A stretch of DNA of 64,000 bases from Desulfopila aestuarii DSM 18488 (GCF_900143695.1 NZ_FRFE01000005.1:186001-250000), one strand, 5' to 3'; counted from the first letter of the stretch, positions 34,328 through 43,709 are shown. Notes: a model not told the origin generated them from the sequence alone. Program-made: numbers and translations.

Positions 34328-36313
34328 TCAGGCCACCAGCCGCTCAACCAGTATTTCTGTGATGTCCCGAGGTCGTAATATCTCCTCAACCCCGGCACCC
34401 TTCACGCCATCCTCAAACATAGTCAGACAAAACGGACAGTTGGAAAGCAGGAGTCCGGCACCGGTCTCTACGGCCATCTCTACCCGCTTGACATTGATCC
34501 TCGTTCCAAGTTTTTCTTCAGCAAGAATTCTGCCGCCACCGGCGCTGCAACAGAAGGCCTGGTCACCATGTTTTTCCATCTCGACAATCTCACCGCCGGC
34601 CGCCTCGATAAGGCTTCGCGGCGCGTCGTAAATATCGTTATGTCGCCCCATGTAACATGAATCGTGGTAGGTACAGGTAAATTGCTCTTCCCTGATTGGA
34701 AGACGTCCCTGGGCCACCAGCCGATCAAGAAAGACCGCATGCGGCTCCACCTCAACCTCAAACCCCAGATCGCGATAATCTTTTGCCAAGGTATTGAAAC
34801 AGTGAGGACAGGCAGTCACGATTTTCTTGATGCCATAGCCCTTGATTGTCTCGATGTTTTCCATGGCCATGGTCTGATAGAGATATTCGTTTCCCATTTT
34901 GCGAGCCGGCTCTCCACAGCATTTTTCTTCTTTTCCGAGGATTCCGACCTTTATGCCAGCAGCGTGGCAGAGAGTAATAAAGTCTTTCGCCACCGTCCGA
35001 TTCCGTTTGTCAAAGCTTGCATAGCAACCGACGAAAAACAGGACTTCGACTTCGCAATCGTCGGCAAGAGTCGAAATACCCAGACCTTCCGCCCAGTCAC
35101 CACGTCCCGCATACCCCATGCCCAGTGGATTGCCGTTGACCTCAATCTGCTCCATGGCGGTCATAACTTCCTCGCCGGGGAACTCGCCTTCCATGAGCAC
35201 CAGATTGCGTCGCAGCTCTATAATCTTGTTCACATGTTCTATGGCAGCCGGACAGATATCCTGACAAGCCCGGCAGGTGGTGCAGGACCAGATGGCATCG
35301 CGACCGACCGCATCGATTACATCCGCCCCGGGATCGGTGCGGGCCAGTTCACCCAGTTGATTGACCACCTGCATGGGAGAGAGCGGCTTGTCGGTACTAT
35401 ACGCCGGGCAACGGTCCTGACAGCGTTTGCATGAGGTGCAGGCATCGGTATCAAAAATGTCCTTCCATGAAAAATCGGTCATCTGACGGGCGCCGAAACT
35501 TTCGGTATCTTCATTTTCCAGATCAACGGTCGTCAGTTTACCGGTCGGCCCCCGGTCCGCGAGAAAGTAGTTGGCACTGGTAGTCAGGATATGCCGGAAC
35601 TTGGTGAAAGGAATGATGGCGATAAAGAGCATGGCCAGTACCAGATGAAACCACCAAAGCCCCCGGTGCAACACAAGCACAGTTGCTCCACCCAGAGAAT
35701 CAAGACCATTGGCAACCAGCATGCCCACCGGGGACCAGTAGGAAAGTTCTGTTCCGAGTTCGGTGACAGCCATCCGTGCCCCCTCAATCAGAAAACCGGT
35801 GACGAGAATGGCAAGCAGCAAACCGTGCATGACGATATCGTCGCTACCGGTTTCAAGCCCTTTGGGCCGTACCAGCCAGCGTCGTATCATGAGCCCCAGC
35901 AACATAACGATGGTAGCAAGTCCTGCAAAATCCAGAACAATACTGAAAACCTTGTAAGGCGCGCCTTTCAGGAATACGATATCGAAGAGCAGATCGGTAA
36001 AATCGGCCTGGATCACAATCAGACCTGTGCCAATAACAAGCAGGAGAAAACCCCAGAAAAAAACGGCATGGGCGACGCCAGGCCCGGTTACCCGCAGCAC
36101 CCGGCTTTGCAGTACCATATTTTTCATCATCATGGCCATGCGCGCCATCGGCTCATCGGTACGATTCAGCGGTTTACCGTTCCGGTACACCTTCACCCGC
36201 TGCAACATCCCATAAACCAGCAGGCCCAAGGCTGCCAGCGCCAGCAGATACATGGGCGCAAGCGTTGCGATACCATGACCCACATTCCAATATATTTCGC
36301 GGGTAGATTCCAT
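34328..36313 (-). CDS. Membrane Fe-S oxidoreductase, ETF:menaquinone oxidoreductase type
   Basis: Membrane-bound protein (661 aa) with a NarI-like cytochrome-b domain of about six helices (residues 15-275), a double [4Fe-4S] ferredoxin region (CTSCKRCQDRCP and CTTCRACQDICP, about 340-420), and two C-terminal CCG cysteine-rich domains (CCGEPARK and CCSAGGGR), as in HdrD. Such proteins are proposed to take electrons from ETF to menaquinone in fatty-acid oxidisers (EMO pathway). I chose ATG 36313 (MESTREIY) because GGAGGGTGAA precedes it; longer starts run upstream into hairpin-rich DNA. It sits between acyl-CoA dehydrogenase and etfB, which fits the role. Confidence 0.92.
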   Translation of the reverse strand: MESTREIYWNVGHGIATLAPMYLLALAALGLLVYGMLQRVKVYRNGKPLNRTDEPMARMAMMMKNMVLQSRVLRVTGPGVAHAVFFWGFLLLVIGTGLIVIQADFTDLLFDIVFLKGAPYKVFSIVLDFAGLATIVMLLGLMIRRWLVRPKGLETGSDDIVMHGLLLAILVTGFLIEGARMAVTELGTELSYWSPVGMLVANGLDSLGGATVLVLHRGLWWFHLVLAMLFIAIIPFTKFRHILTTSANYFLADRGPTGKLTTVDLENEDTESFGARQMTDFSWKDIFDTDACTSCKRCQDRCPAYSTDKPLSPMQVVNQLGELARTDPGADVIDAVGRDAIWSCTTCRACQDICPAAIEHVNKIIELRRNLVLMEGEFPGEEVMTAMEQIEVNGNPLGMGYAGRGDWAEGLGISTLADDCEVEVLFFVGCYASFDKRNRTVAKDFITLCHAAGIKVGILGKEEKCCGEPARKMGNEYLYQTMAMENIETIKGYGIKKIVTACPHCFNTLAKDYRDLGFEVEVEPHAVFLDRLVAQGRLPIREEQFTCTYHDSCYMGRHNDIYDAPRSLIEAAGGEIVEMEKHGDQAFCCSAGGGRILAEEKLGTRINVKRVEMAVETGAGLLLSNCPFCLTMFEDGVKGAGVEEILRPRDITEILVERLVA

Positions 36314-36503
36314 TTCACCCTCCATGGAATTTTGTTGGTTTACGAGAGCCGCCGTTTTCATCAGCTCATTCTGACGCAGATGCAGTTGAGGGGAACAGGC
36401 AGGAGAATACCCATTCCCCTCAACAGCCCGGATCGAAATGCAACGCAGGTGCCGCACCTGTGTCCAAACTTCCGGGCAAAGAAGGGACAGGGAGTAGCCC
36501 TTC
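36314..36503 (-). other. Intercistronic hairpins between acyl-CoA dehydrogenase and Fe-S oxidoreductase
   Basis: This 190-base gap in the operon holds three inverted repeats: an 11-bp perfect stem (36385-36395 with 36414-36424), a 15-base palindrome CAGGTGCCGCACCTG at about 36448-36462, and a GAAGGG/CCCTTC stem next to the dehydrogenase stop followed by TTT on the minus strand. They may process or stabilise the message or act as a partial attenuator. Confidence 0.5.
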
Positions 36504-37649
36504 CTACCGCATCATATTGCTACCTATAACTACCCGCTGGATCTCGCTGGTGCCTTCGTAAATTTCCGTGATCTTGGCATCACGCATCATCCGTTCCACT
36601 GGAAATTCGCGGGTATAGCCATAGCCACCATGGAGTTGAACCGCCTGGGTGGTTACCTTCATCGCCGTCTCACTGGCAAAGAGCTTGGCCATGGCCGACT
36701 CCTGACTATAGGACAAGCCAGCGCTGGCACGGTACGCGGCGTTATAGACCAGCAATCGGGCTGCTTCAACCTGGGTTGCCATATCGGCCAACTGGAACTG
36801 CACACCTTGAAAAGCGGTGAGCGGTTTGTTGAATTGCTCACGGTCAGTCACATATTTTTTCGTGGCATCGAGCGCACCCTGGGCAATACCAAGTGCCTGT
36901 GAGGCAATACCGATCCGACCGCCGTCAAGCGTCTTCATGGCCACCTTGAACCCCTTGCCTTCTTCACCCAGCAGATTCCCTTTTGGGATTCGGCAGTTCT
37001 CGAACACCAGTTCAAGTGTTGGTGACGAACGGATGCCCATTTTTTTCTCTTTCTTACCAAAGGAAAATCCAGGCGTACCTTTCTCGACAATAAATGCGCT
37101 GATGCCGTGATGCTTCTCGGCGTTCTTGTCGGTCCTGGCAAAAACCACATAAATATCTGCTTCGCCGGCGTTAGTGATAAAGATCTTGCTACCGTTCAAT
37201 ATCCACTCGTCGCCATCCAGCACTGCATAGGTCTTGGTACCGCCTGCGTCGGAGCCAGCGGAAGGTTCAGTGAGTCCAAAAGCACCCATGGCCTCGCCTG
37301 TGGCGAGCGGGGTCAGGAATTTTTTCTTCTGCTCTTCGCTGCCGAAAAGGTAGATCGGATTCGAGCCGAGCGAGAGGTGAGCCGAAAGGGTCACACCGGT
37401 AGAAGCACAGACTCGTGACAATTCTTCAACTGCGATGGCATAGCTGAGATAATCTGCACCGGCACCGCCATATTCCTCAGGAAAGACAATACCGGTCAAC
37501 CCCAGCTCACCAAGACGGCCGAACATCAGGTCACGATCAAATTTCTCACTCTCATCACGTTCATCGGCAGTGGGTGCAACCTCGGTCTCGGCAAAGCTTC
37601 GTACCATCTCGCGGATCAGGTTCTGTTCTTCAGTCAGCTGGAAATTCAT
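36504..37649 (-). CDS. Acyl-CoA dehydrogenase, short-chain type
   Basis: FAD-dependent dehydrogenase (381 aa) forming the trans-2,3 double bond of acyl-CoA, probably butyryl-CoA. Family motifs are [15 protein letters not shown] near residue 125-139, [18 protein letters not shown] near 155, [21 protein letters not shown] near 240, and the catalytic glutamate in [14 protein letters not shown] near 365. Start [16 protein letters not shown] at 37649 is standard; the longer frame adds 19 residues. It lies between the thioesterase gene and the Fe-S oxidoreductase, so electrons go from FAD to ETF and then to the membrane protein. Confidence 0.95.
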   Translation of the reverse strand: MNFQLTEEQNLIREMVRSFAETEVAPTADERDESEKFDRDLMFGRLGELGLTGIVFPEEYGGAGADYLSYAIAVEELSRVCASTGVTLSAHLSLGSNPIYLFGSEEQKKKFLTPLATGEAMGAFGLTEPSAGSDAGGTKTYAVLDGDEWILNGSKIFITNAGEADIYVVFARTDKNAEKHHGISAFIVEKGTPGFSFGKKEKKMGIRSSPTLELVFENCRIPKGNLLGEEGKGFKVAMKTLDGGRIGIASQALGIAQGALDATKKYVTDREQFNKPLTAFQGVQFQLADMATQVEAARLLVYNAAYRASAGLSYSQESAMAKLFASETAMKVTTQAVQLHGGYGYTREFPVERMMRDAKITEIYEGTSEIQRVVIGSNMMR

Positions 37650-37736
37650 GATGGTGTTCCCCTTCAGTTGGTAGTTATTGTCGGGCCGGATAGATATCTC
37701 GGCCATTGTTATTTTTCAATTACCGCAACGGCTGCC

Positions 37737-38186
37737 TCATTTCGAGGCAGGCATCTGAACCATAATCGCCAAGCCCTTGGCAGTAATCGTCTCTCCCGCC
37801 ATCAGCCACAGATCAACCGTCACCTTACGCCCTTTGATCTCGACCGCTTTGCCGCGAATCTCCAGTTCAATTCCTGTCGGGGTAGGTTTCAGGTAGTCGA
37901 CCTTCAGCGAAGCGGTGACAAACCGGGAGAGAGGCTCCCCGCTCTCCTGCGCCTTGGCAGCCGCCGCAGTTCCCGCGCCGTGGCAATCGAGCAATGAGGC
38001 AATCATGCCGCCGTAGAGAAAACCGGGAAAGCCACCGGTGTAATACAATTTCGGTGTATGACGACAGACACTCTCCGCGCCGTCCCAGTAACTTTTCAGC
38101 TGCAGACCGTGCTCGTTGTTGCGGCCACAACCGAAACAGTGCGCATAATCATCCGGATACTGATCCTGAAACGCCTGGTTGTCCAT
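37737..38186 (-). CDS. PaaI-type hotdog-fold acyl-CoA thioesterase
   Basis: Small hotdog protein of 149 aa, starting with a short segment carrying CFGCG, then the hotdog core with the helix region GGMIASLLDCHGAG (about 60-75), where the family keeps a catalytic D/H/E and glycine. PaaI-like proteins hydrolyse stalled acyl-CoA thioesters. Its position in the beta-oxidation operon, between 3-hydroxyacyl-CoA dehydrogenase and acyl-CoA dehydrogenase, suggests release of CoA from dead-end intermediates. The substrate is inferred only from context. Confidence 0.87.
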   Translation of the reverse strand: MDNQAFQDQYPDDYAHCFGCGRNNEHGLQLKSYWDGAESVCRHTPKLYYTGGFPGFLYGGMIASLLDCHGAGTAAAAKAQESGEPLSRFVTASLKVDYLKPTPTGIELEIRGKAVEIKGRKVTVDLWLMAGETITAKGLAIMVQMPASK

Positions 38187-38222
38187 GGTTTGCTCTCCAG
38201 AATTATGTTGAGTTCTAGCCTC

Positions 38223-39071
38223 TTAATAGCTGTAAAAGCCCCTTCCCGTCTTACGCCCCAGCCACCCAGCCTCCACATACTGCCTGAGCAAAGGGCATGG
38301 TCGATATTTTGGGTCGCCCAGCCCCTGATGCAGGGTATTGAGTATGGCGAGACAGGTATCGAGGCCTATCAAATCGGCAAGGGCCAGGGGGCCCATGGGA
38401 TGATTCATGCCAAGCTTCATGACACTGTCGATCGCATCCCTATTACCAACTCCCTGATAGAGGCAAAAAATCGCCTCATTGATCATCGGCAACAGAATCC
38501 GGTTGGCAAGAAAGCCTGGATAATCGCGGGCCTCAGCCGGGGTTTTGCCCATTTTCTCAACCAACTGGATGGTGATATCATAGGTTTCATCAGTAGTGGG
38601 CAAGGCACGGATCACTTCCACCAGCTTCATCACCGGCACCGGGTTCATAAAGTGCATACCGATGACCTTCTCCGGTCTTCTGGTCCGGGAAGCGATACGG
38701 CCAATGGGGATAGACGAGGTGTTGGAAGCGAGAATCGCCCGCCCAGGACAGATCTCATCGAGCTGAGCGAAGATCTTGAATTTGATCTCTTCGTTCTCAG
38801 AGGCTGCCTCCACCACAAAATCAGCCGCCTGCATGGAGAGCAGGTTGGTGGATGGAGTTATGCGACTTAAAATAGCCTTTTTTTCCTCAAGGCTCATCTT
38901 GCCTTTATCGACCCCGCGCTGCAGGTTCGCGGAAATGGCAACCAACCCGCGATCGACAAACTCCTGAGAAATGTCATGTAAAATGACAGACAGTCCACTT
39001 GTGGCCGCGACCTGTGCTATACCGCCACCCATCTGACCAGCACCGATTACACCAAAGGTTTTTACATTCAT
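38223..39071 (-). CDS. hbd: 3-hydroxyacyl-CoA dehydrogenase (3-hydroxybutyryl-CoA dehydrogenase type)
   Basis: NAD-dependent dehydrogenase (282 aa, the normal length of Hbd), oxidising 3-hydroxyacyl-CoA to 3-oxoacyl-CoA. The Rossmann motif GAGQMGGGIAQVAA is at residues 10-23; the active histidine and glutamate lie in GMHFMNPVPVMKLVEV (about 138-153) and the C-terminal domain has YPGFLANRI. Start MNVKTFG at 39071 was preferred because it begins just before the Rossmann fold; the frame is open 30 codons upstream, overlapping the thiolase side, but those residues are atypical. Confidence 0.95.
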   Translation of the reverse strand: MNVKTFGVIGAGQMGGGIAQVAATSGLSVILHDISQEFVDRGLVAISANLQRGVDKGKMSLEEKKAILSRITPSTNLLSMQAADFVVEAASENEEIKFKIFAQLDEICPGRAILASNTSSIPIGRIASRTRRPEKVIGMHFMNPVPVMKLVEVIRALPTTDETYDITIQLVEKMGKTPAEARDYPGFLANRILLPMINEAIFCLYQGVGNRDAIDSVMKLGMNHPMGPLALADLIGLDTCLAILNTLHQGLGDPKYRPCPLLRQYVEAGWLGRKTGRGFYSY

Positions 39072-39161
39072 TTTTTTTTGCCCCAAAAGATGAGAGAGCA
39101 CCGGCAAAGCGGCCTCATCGTGGCCCGCCAGCCATACCGGTGCTGTTCTACTGATCAGCAA

Positions 39162-40454
39162 TTACCCTCTGTTACTGACCACCATGGCCATACCCATACC
39201 GCCGCCGATGCACATGCTGATAACACCGGTACCGCGATTGTCGCGCTGCATCTGGTTGATGGTCGTCACCATCTGGCGTGCCCCGGTGCAGCCCACAGGA
39301 TGCCCCATGGAGATGGCGGAACCGAGCTGGTTAGGCTTCTCGACATCGATGCCCAGTTCAAGCATGCAGCCGATCGCCTGGGAGGCAAAGGCCTCATTCA
39401 GCTCGATCAGCTCAAGATCTGAGACGGTCATCTTCGCCTGCTTCAGTGCCCGCTTCACCGCAGGAACCGGGCCAAGACCCATATAGGCCGGATCGAGACC
39501 ACCAGAAGCAAAACTCTCGATGGTAACCAGCGGTTTCAGGCCGAGGTCTTTTGCCTTTTCCTCGCTCATCAAGAGTACCGCGGCCGCACCATCATTGATG
39601 CCAGAAGCATTGCCCGCCGTCACCGTGCCATCTTTCGCGAAAACGGGCCGCAATTTGCCGAGTTTTTCCATGCTGGTGACCATCGGCCGCTCATCACGGT
39701 CAACTACGGTCTCACCTTTTCTGGTCCTGATCTTCACCGGAACGATCTCATCGGCGAAATAACCTTTCTCTATACCGGTCATGGCGCGAGCATGACTGAG
39801 ACAGGCCAGCTTATCCTGGTCCTCCCGACTGATATTGTAGAGTTTCGCGATATTCTCGGCTGTAACCCCCATGTGATAACCATAAAAGATTTCATAAAGT
39901 GCATCGTAGACCATGAGGTCGTGTACCTCACCAACACCGGTCAGCTCCATGCGATAGCCCCAGCGCCCTTTCATCAGCGCCATGGGCACCTGACTCATGT
40001 TCTCCTGCCCACCGGCCAACACCACCTCGGCCTGACCAGTCATGATCGACTGGGCGCCAAGGGCGATGGCCTTGAGGCCCGATCCGCACACCTTGTTCAG
40101 GGAAAAAGCCGGAGTTTCTTTGTTGATTCCCGCCCTGATCATCGCCTGCCGGGCCGGGTTCTGCCCCTGACCAGACTGCAGGACATTACCCATGATCACT
40201 TCGTCGATGGCCACCTCGGCCAGGCCCGCATCCCAGGTAGAATATTCGGTCTCGAGGGCGATAGGCTGCTGATCGGAAAGTCTGCCAGGCACAGTGTCGG
40301 CAGAATCTGCCCCGTACACCGGCCGTAATCCGGCCTTCTGCAGGGTCTCCCGCAACACGGTCGCACCAAGATCAACCACAGAAACATCTTGTAAGGCCCC
40401 GCCAAATGCTCCGACAGCTGTCCGACATCCGCTTACAATCACTACCCTGTTCAT
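39162..40454 (-). CDS. Acetyl-CoA C-acetyltransferase (thiolase) with an N-terminal insertion
   Basis: Thiolase (430 aa), splitting acetoacetyl- or 3-oxoacyl-CoA with CoA. Catalytic cysteine in NKVCGSGLKA, histidine in GHPVGCTGARQM, second cysteine in CIGGGMGMAM. It is about 35 residues longer than usual thiolases: after the LQKAGL segment a block around residues 43-78 (PVYGADSADTVPGR and DQQPIALETEYSTW) comes before the conserved VIMGNVLQ. The insert looks in frame and codon-normal, not an assembly error. It may contact CoA or partner enzymes. It is third in the operon, after the enoyl-CoA hydratase. Confidence 0.93.
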   Translation of the reverse strand: MNRVVIVSGCRTAVGAFGGALQDVSVVDLGATVLRETLQKAGLRPVYGADSADTVPGRLSDQQPIALETEYSTWDAGLAEVAIDEVIMGNVLQSGQGQNPARQAMIRAGINKETPAFSLNKVCGSGLKAIALGAQSIMTGQAEVVLAGGQENMSQVPMALMKGRWGYRMELTGVGEVHDLMVYDALYEIFYGYHMGVTAENIAKLYNISREDQDKLACLSHARAMTGIEKGYFADEIVPVKIRTRKGETVVDRDERPMVTSMEKLGKLRPVFAKDGTVTAGNASGINDGAAAVLLMSEEKAKDLGLKPLVTIESFASGGLDPAYMGLGPVPAVKRALKQAKMTVSDLELIELNEAFASQAIGCMLELGIDVEKPNQLGSAISMGHPVGCTGARQMVTTINQMQRDNRGTGVISMCIGGGMGMAMVVSNRG

Positions 40455-40527
40455 ATGCGTTTCTCCTCTTTGAATATGTGGTCGTGCTCTTCACACTTGA
40501 CTCTTCACACCTGACGCCTCACACTCC

Positions 40528-41319
40528 TCACGCTTGCCGTCCCCCGTTAAAAACAGCCTTCCTTTTCTCGAGAAACGCGGTGGTTCCTTCCTGAGCGTCC
40601 GAACTGGCCAGACAGAGAGCGAAACCATCCCGCTCGATGGCCAGCCCTGTTTTCAGATCACAGTTGAGGCCCTGACGAACCGCCTCTTTTGCCGTCTGCA
40701 GAGATGCACGGCCCTTCCGGGCAATGTTGCGCGCTACTTCATACACCCCGGCCATAAGCTGATCCGCAGGCAGGCAGGTGTTAACCAAACCAATGGCCTT
40801 GGCCTCAGCGGCGCTGAGAAATTTGCCGGTAAAAATCAACTCACGAGCCAGATTCGCGCCGATAAGGCGTGGCAGGCGCTGGGTTCCGCCAAAACCGGGA
40901 ATAATGCCGAGCGAGATCTCAGGCAGTCCGAAGGTTGCTGTCTCTGAGGCATAAATAAAGTCGCAGGCCAGAGCCATCTCACAGCCACCGCCAAGGGCAT
41001 AGCCGTTTACCGCGGCAATAACCGGAATAGGCAGCTGCTGCAACTGGTCGATCACTGCCTGACCGAACTGGGCAAAATGACGGGCTGCAAGCGGGGTGAG
41101 ATGCTGAATTTCCTTAATGTCCGCCCCGGCGACAAAGGCCTTGTCGCCTGCTCCGGTCAGGACCAGCACCCGAATCTCCTCATCAGCCGCGATAGTCTGC
41201 AATGCTGAAGAAAGTTCCCGCAGCAGCGCTCCGTTCAGGGCATTCATCGCCTTTGGCCGGTCAAACGTCAGGGTTGCCAGACCATTGTCAACCGTCAATA
41301 CAATACATTCGTAGCTCAC
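40528..41319 (-). CDS. Enoyl-CoA hydratase (crotonase)
   Basis: Crotonase-fold enzyme (263 aa) adding water to trans-2-enoyl-CoA. It keeps the CoA oxyanion-hole segments AGDKAFVAGADIKEI near residue 57-70 and NGYALGGGCEMALACDF near 105-121, with the two catalytic glutamates in GGGCE and LPEISLG. Length matches short-chain enoyl-CoA hydratases. It comes second in the operon, 20 bases after the acyl-CoA synthetase gene and 73 before thiolase. Chain preference is likely C4 given the partners. Confidence 0.94.
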   Translation of the reverse strand: MSYECIVLTVDNGLATLTFDRPKAMNALNGALLRELSSALQTIAADEEIRVLVLTGAGDKAFVAGADIKEIQHLTPLAARHFAQFGQAVIDQLQQLPIPVIAAVNGYALGGGCEMALACDFIYASETATFGLPEISLGIIPGFGGTQRLPRLIGANLARELIFTGKFLSAAEAKAIGLVNTCLPADQLMAGVYEVARNIARKGRASLQTAKEAVRQGLNCDLKTGLAIERDGFALCLASSDAQEGTTAFLEKRKAVFNGGRQA

Positions 41320-41338
41320 GTTCGTTCTCCTTTGTTAG

Positions 41339-42946
41339 TCAACTTTGCCCCATTCCCAACCACTCACGATACCTGAGCTGGGACTTTATGGTCTTACCTG
41401 TCGCAGTCTTCGGCAACTGACCGAATTCCACCATTTTCGGGGCTTTGAAATGAACGTGGTTCTGCCGGCAGAACTCGATGATCTCTTCCTCGCTCGGACT
41501 GGAGCCACGTTTGGGCACGACAAAGGCCTTCGGGACCTCACCCCATTCGACATCCGGCATCGAAACCACCGCCACCTCAAGCACATCCGGATGGCGACTG
41601 ATCACATCCTCAATCTCGATGGATGAGATATAATCGTTGCCACGCAAAATGATGTCGCTTGCCCGATCCATGATCTGGATGTAGCCGTCCGGATGGACCA
41701 CCCCGAGATCCCCGCTATGGAACCAGCCATTTCTGAAAGCCTGCTCGGTGGCCTGTTCGTCCTTGTAGTAGCCAAGCATCACATTATTGCCCCGCATCAC
41801 CACCTCTCCCATGGTCATACCGTCTTGAGGTACCGGTTCCATGGTCACCGGATTAACCACTGCCAGGTGCATTGCCGTAGTGTATGGCACGCCCTGCCTC
41901 GATTTCATCCGGGTAAGATTATCGGGATCGAGATCGACCCACGGCCGCTGCCAGACGCAGACGCTGTGGGGGCCGTGCAATTCGGTCAAGCCGTATACAT
42001 GGGAGATGTTTGCACCGATCTCCTCCATGCCCTGTAAAATCGCTGGGGAAGGTGAAGCCCCGGCGGTCATGACTTGGAGGGGGCGGCGGAGTTTCACGGA
42101 ACGGGCCTCAGGAAAGCAGATCATCTGCAGCAACACATTAGGGGCGGCAGAAAGATGCGAGACATTTTCCTTTTCAATGAGATGGAAAATCTCTTTGGGC
42201 AGCCACTGGCGCATGCAGACATGGGTCGCACCGGCTGCTGTCACAGCCCATGGGAAACTCCAGCCGTTGCAATGGAACATTGGCAGAGTCCAGAGATAAA
42301 CCGAATCCGAGGACAGCGACGATTCGATGATCTCGCCAAGGGTATGGAGATAGGTGGAACGGTGACTGTACATCACACCTTTGGGTTTGCCGGTGGTGCC
42401 TGAGGTGTAGTTGATAGCGATCATGGCGTTTTCGTCGCTGATCCCTGCAACATCAGGCGCAGTCTCATCACCGATTGCAAGAAACGATTCATACTCTGGT
42501 CCTTTCAACAACGGTGAACAGGAGTATTCACAGATATTGACCAGCAGGGAAAGCCTTGGAAGTAAATGGATAACCGGATGAACCTGAGCGACATATTCAT
42601 TATCGACAAAGAGCGCCTTGGCATCGGAATGGTCAATGATATAACGGTACTCATCGGCACCAAGCTGGGTATTCACGCAGACCAGTACCGCGCCGATCAA
42701 CGGCACACCAAAGTGGGCTTCCAACAGCGGTGGAGTGTTGGGGCAGATGAAGACGACTTTGTCGCCTGCACCGATCCCTTTCTCAAGTAAAGCATTGGCC
42801 AGCCGATAGACCCGAGCCTGAAACTGGCTGTAACTATAGCGGCGCTCCCCATAGACCACGGCAACCTTATGAGGGTAGACACTGGCGCTACGTTGCAGCA
42901 AAGAGACCGGGCTGAGTATGTCGCGATTGACGCTTGACCTGAACAT
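41339..42946 (-). CDS. Acyl-CoA synthetase (AMP-forming), first gene of the beta-oxidation operon
   Basis: ANL-family ligase (535 aa). Motifs include AINYTSGTTGKPKGVMYSHR (about residue 182-201), LWTLPMFHCNGWSFPW, YGLTELHGPHSV, NGWFHSGDLGVVHPDGYIQIMDRASD, and KTATGKTIKSQLR near the C-terminus with the catalytic lysine. It is close in type to the truncated synthetase at 62822 (same MFHCNGW and HGPHSV/YGPHSV blocks). It activates a short- or medium-chain acid for the operon that follows. AGGTGATGG precedes the start. A promoter with an upstream palindrome lies 85-175 bases before it. Confidence 0.93.
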   Translation of the reverse strand: MFRSSVNRDILSPVSLLQRSASVYPHKVAVVYGERRYSYSQFQARVYRLANALLEKGIGAGDKVVFICPNTPPLLEAHFGVPLIGAVLVCVNTQLGADEYRYIIDHSDAKALFVDNEYVAQVHPVIHLLPRLSLLVNICEYSCSPLLKGPEYESFLAIGDETAPDVAGISDENAMIAINYTSGTTGKPKGVMYSHRSTYLHTLGEIIESSLSSDSVYLWTLPMFHCNGWSFPWAVTAAGATHVCMRQWLPKEIFHLIEKENVSHLSAAPNVLLQMICFPEARSVKLRRPLQVMTAGASPSPAILQGMEEIGANISHVYGLTELHGPHSVCVWQRPWVDLDPDNLTRMKSRQGVPYTTAMHLAVVNPVTMEPVPQDGMTMGEVVMRGNNVMLGYYKDEQATEQAFRNGWFHSGDLGVVHPDGYIQIMDRASDIILRGNDYISSIEIEDVISRHPDVLEVAVVSMPDVEWGEVPKAFVVPKRGSSPSEEEIIEFCRQNHVHFKAPKMVEFGQLPKTATGKTIKSQLRYREWLGMGQS

Positions 42947-43253
42947 CTTCCATCACCTGCACTGAGTAACTTCTTGAAGGATGCCGGGAAAAGGGAACGT
43001 TTCCCTTCCTCGACGAAACAACTGAAGCCAGCATAGGTGAAATAGTGATGTCAGACAATCGGCAGGGAGCCTATTTGTATCTGCTAAAAAAACTGAAGGG
43101 GACTAGGTTGAAAACCTAGAGGCGAATGAAAAAGCGTGAATTGCAAATGGAGATCGCTTCATTTTAGAAAATGGGTTATTTGAAGACAATCTCATCGAGA
43201 CTCCACCAAGTAGTTAACACAATCAAATATTGGTGCTCATAGCACAAGTAATC
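42947..43253. other. Intergenic region between beta-oxidation operon and GNAT genes
   Basis: About 300 bases without a gene. The minus-strand promoter and palindrome described separately occupy the middle. The first 80 bases carry a partial inverted repeat (GGGAACGTTTCCC, near 42993-43005). Nothing else is recognised; the plus-strand promoter for the GNAT gene was not pinned down. Confidence 0.4.
43030..43119 (-). promoter_or_regulatory. Promoter and 17-bp palindromic operator of the beta-oxidation operon
   Basis: On the minus strand the sequence shows CTAGGTTTTCAACCTAG (43103-43119), then GCAGAT, 15 bases, GCCGATTG, with a candidate -35 TTGTCT (43053-43058), 17-base spacer, and -10 TATGCT (43030-43035). 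The same blocks at the same distances precede the CoA-transferase gene at 60699. The operator is centred about 88 bases upstream of the likely start, fitting an activator. Confidence 0.65.
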
Positions 43254-43679
43254 ATGACAATCGAGATACGTTTCGGCACACAACACCTCAACTGGCCAGC
43301 GCTCTGCGAATTGATCCGCCTCGCCCCTCTCGGCGAACGAGATCCAGAGAAAATGCAAAAGGCCGCCGAGAACAGCTACGTCGTCTGCTCAGCCTATGTG
43401 AACAATGAACTGGTCGGCTTTGGCCGAGCGATATCCGATGGCCAATATCAGGCGGCCATCTATGACATTGTGGTGCTCCCGCAATATCAGGGCAAAGGTG
43501 TCGGCAGACTGATCATGCAATCCATCCTGGAAAAGCTGCCGGAAGGATCGCTGTCTCTCTTGTATGTCGTTCCGGGAAAACAGAAGTTTTACGAAAAGTT
43601 CGGCTTTGGCAACCTGACCACCGGCATGGGCCGCTTCCCGGACCCCGAGAAAGCGCACCGTAATGGTTACCTGGTGTAA
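43254..43679 (+). CDS. GNAT-family N-acetyltransferase
   Basis: Small GNAT protein (141 aa). Beta-strand 4 and the acetyl-CoA loop are visible in AAIYDIVVLPQYQGKGVGRLIMQ (about residues 67-88), with the QxxGxG pattern, and the C-terminal LYVVPGKQKFYEKFGFG is typical. The ATG at 43254 was chosen; the frame is also open from a TTG at 43230. It lies 30 bases before a second acetyltransferase gene, likely in one transcript. The acetyl acceptor, small molecule or protein, is unknown. Confidence 0.85.
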   Translation: MTIEIRFGTQHLNWPALCELIRLAPLGERDPEKMQKAAENSYVVCSAYVNNELVGFGRAISDGQYQAAIYDIVVLPQYQGKGVGRLIMQSILEKLPEGSLSLLYVVPGKQKFYEKFGFGNLTTGMGRFPDPEKAHRNGYLV

Positions 43680-43709
43680 GAAGGCGTCAGCCCGAGAAAG
43701 GAAATCACT

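Noticed and set aside
35591-36529. Plus-strand frame of 312 codons opposite the Fe-S oxidoreductase
   Set aside because: It mirrors a clearly real membrane protein gene; rich in Gln, His and Pro, the usual signature of an antisense frame.
43030-43070. Possible sigma-28 promoter based on GCCGATTG
   Set aside because: No TAAA-type -35 element at the right distance; the conserved box is more likely part of the activator-dependent promoter.
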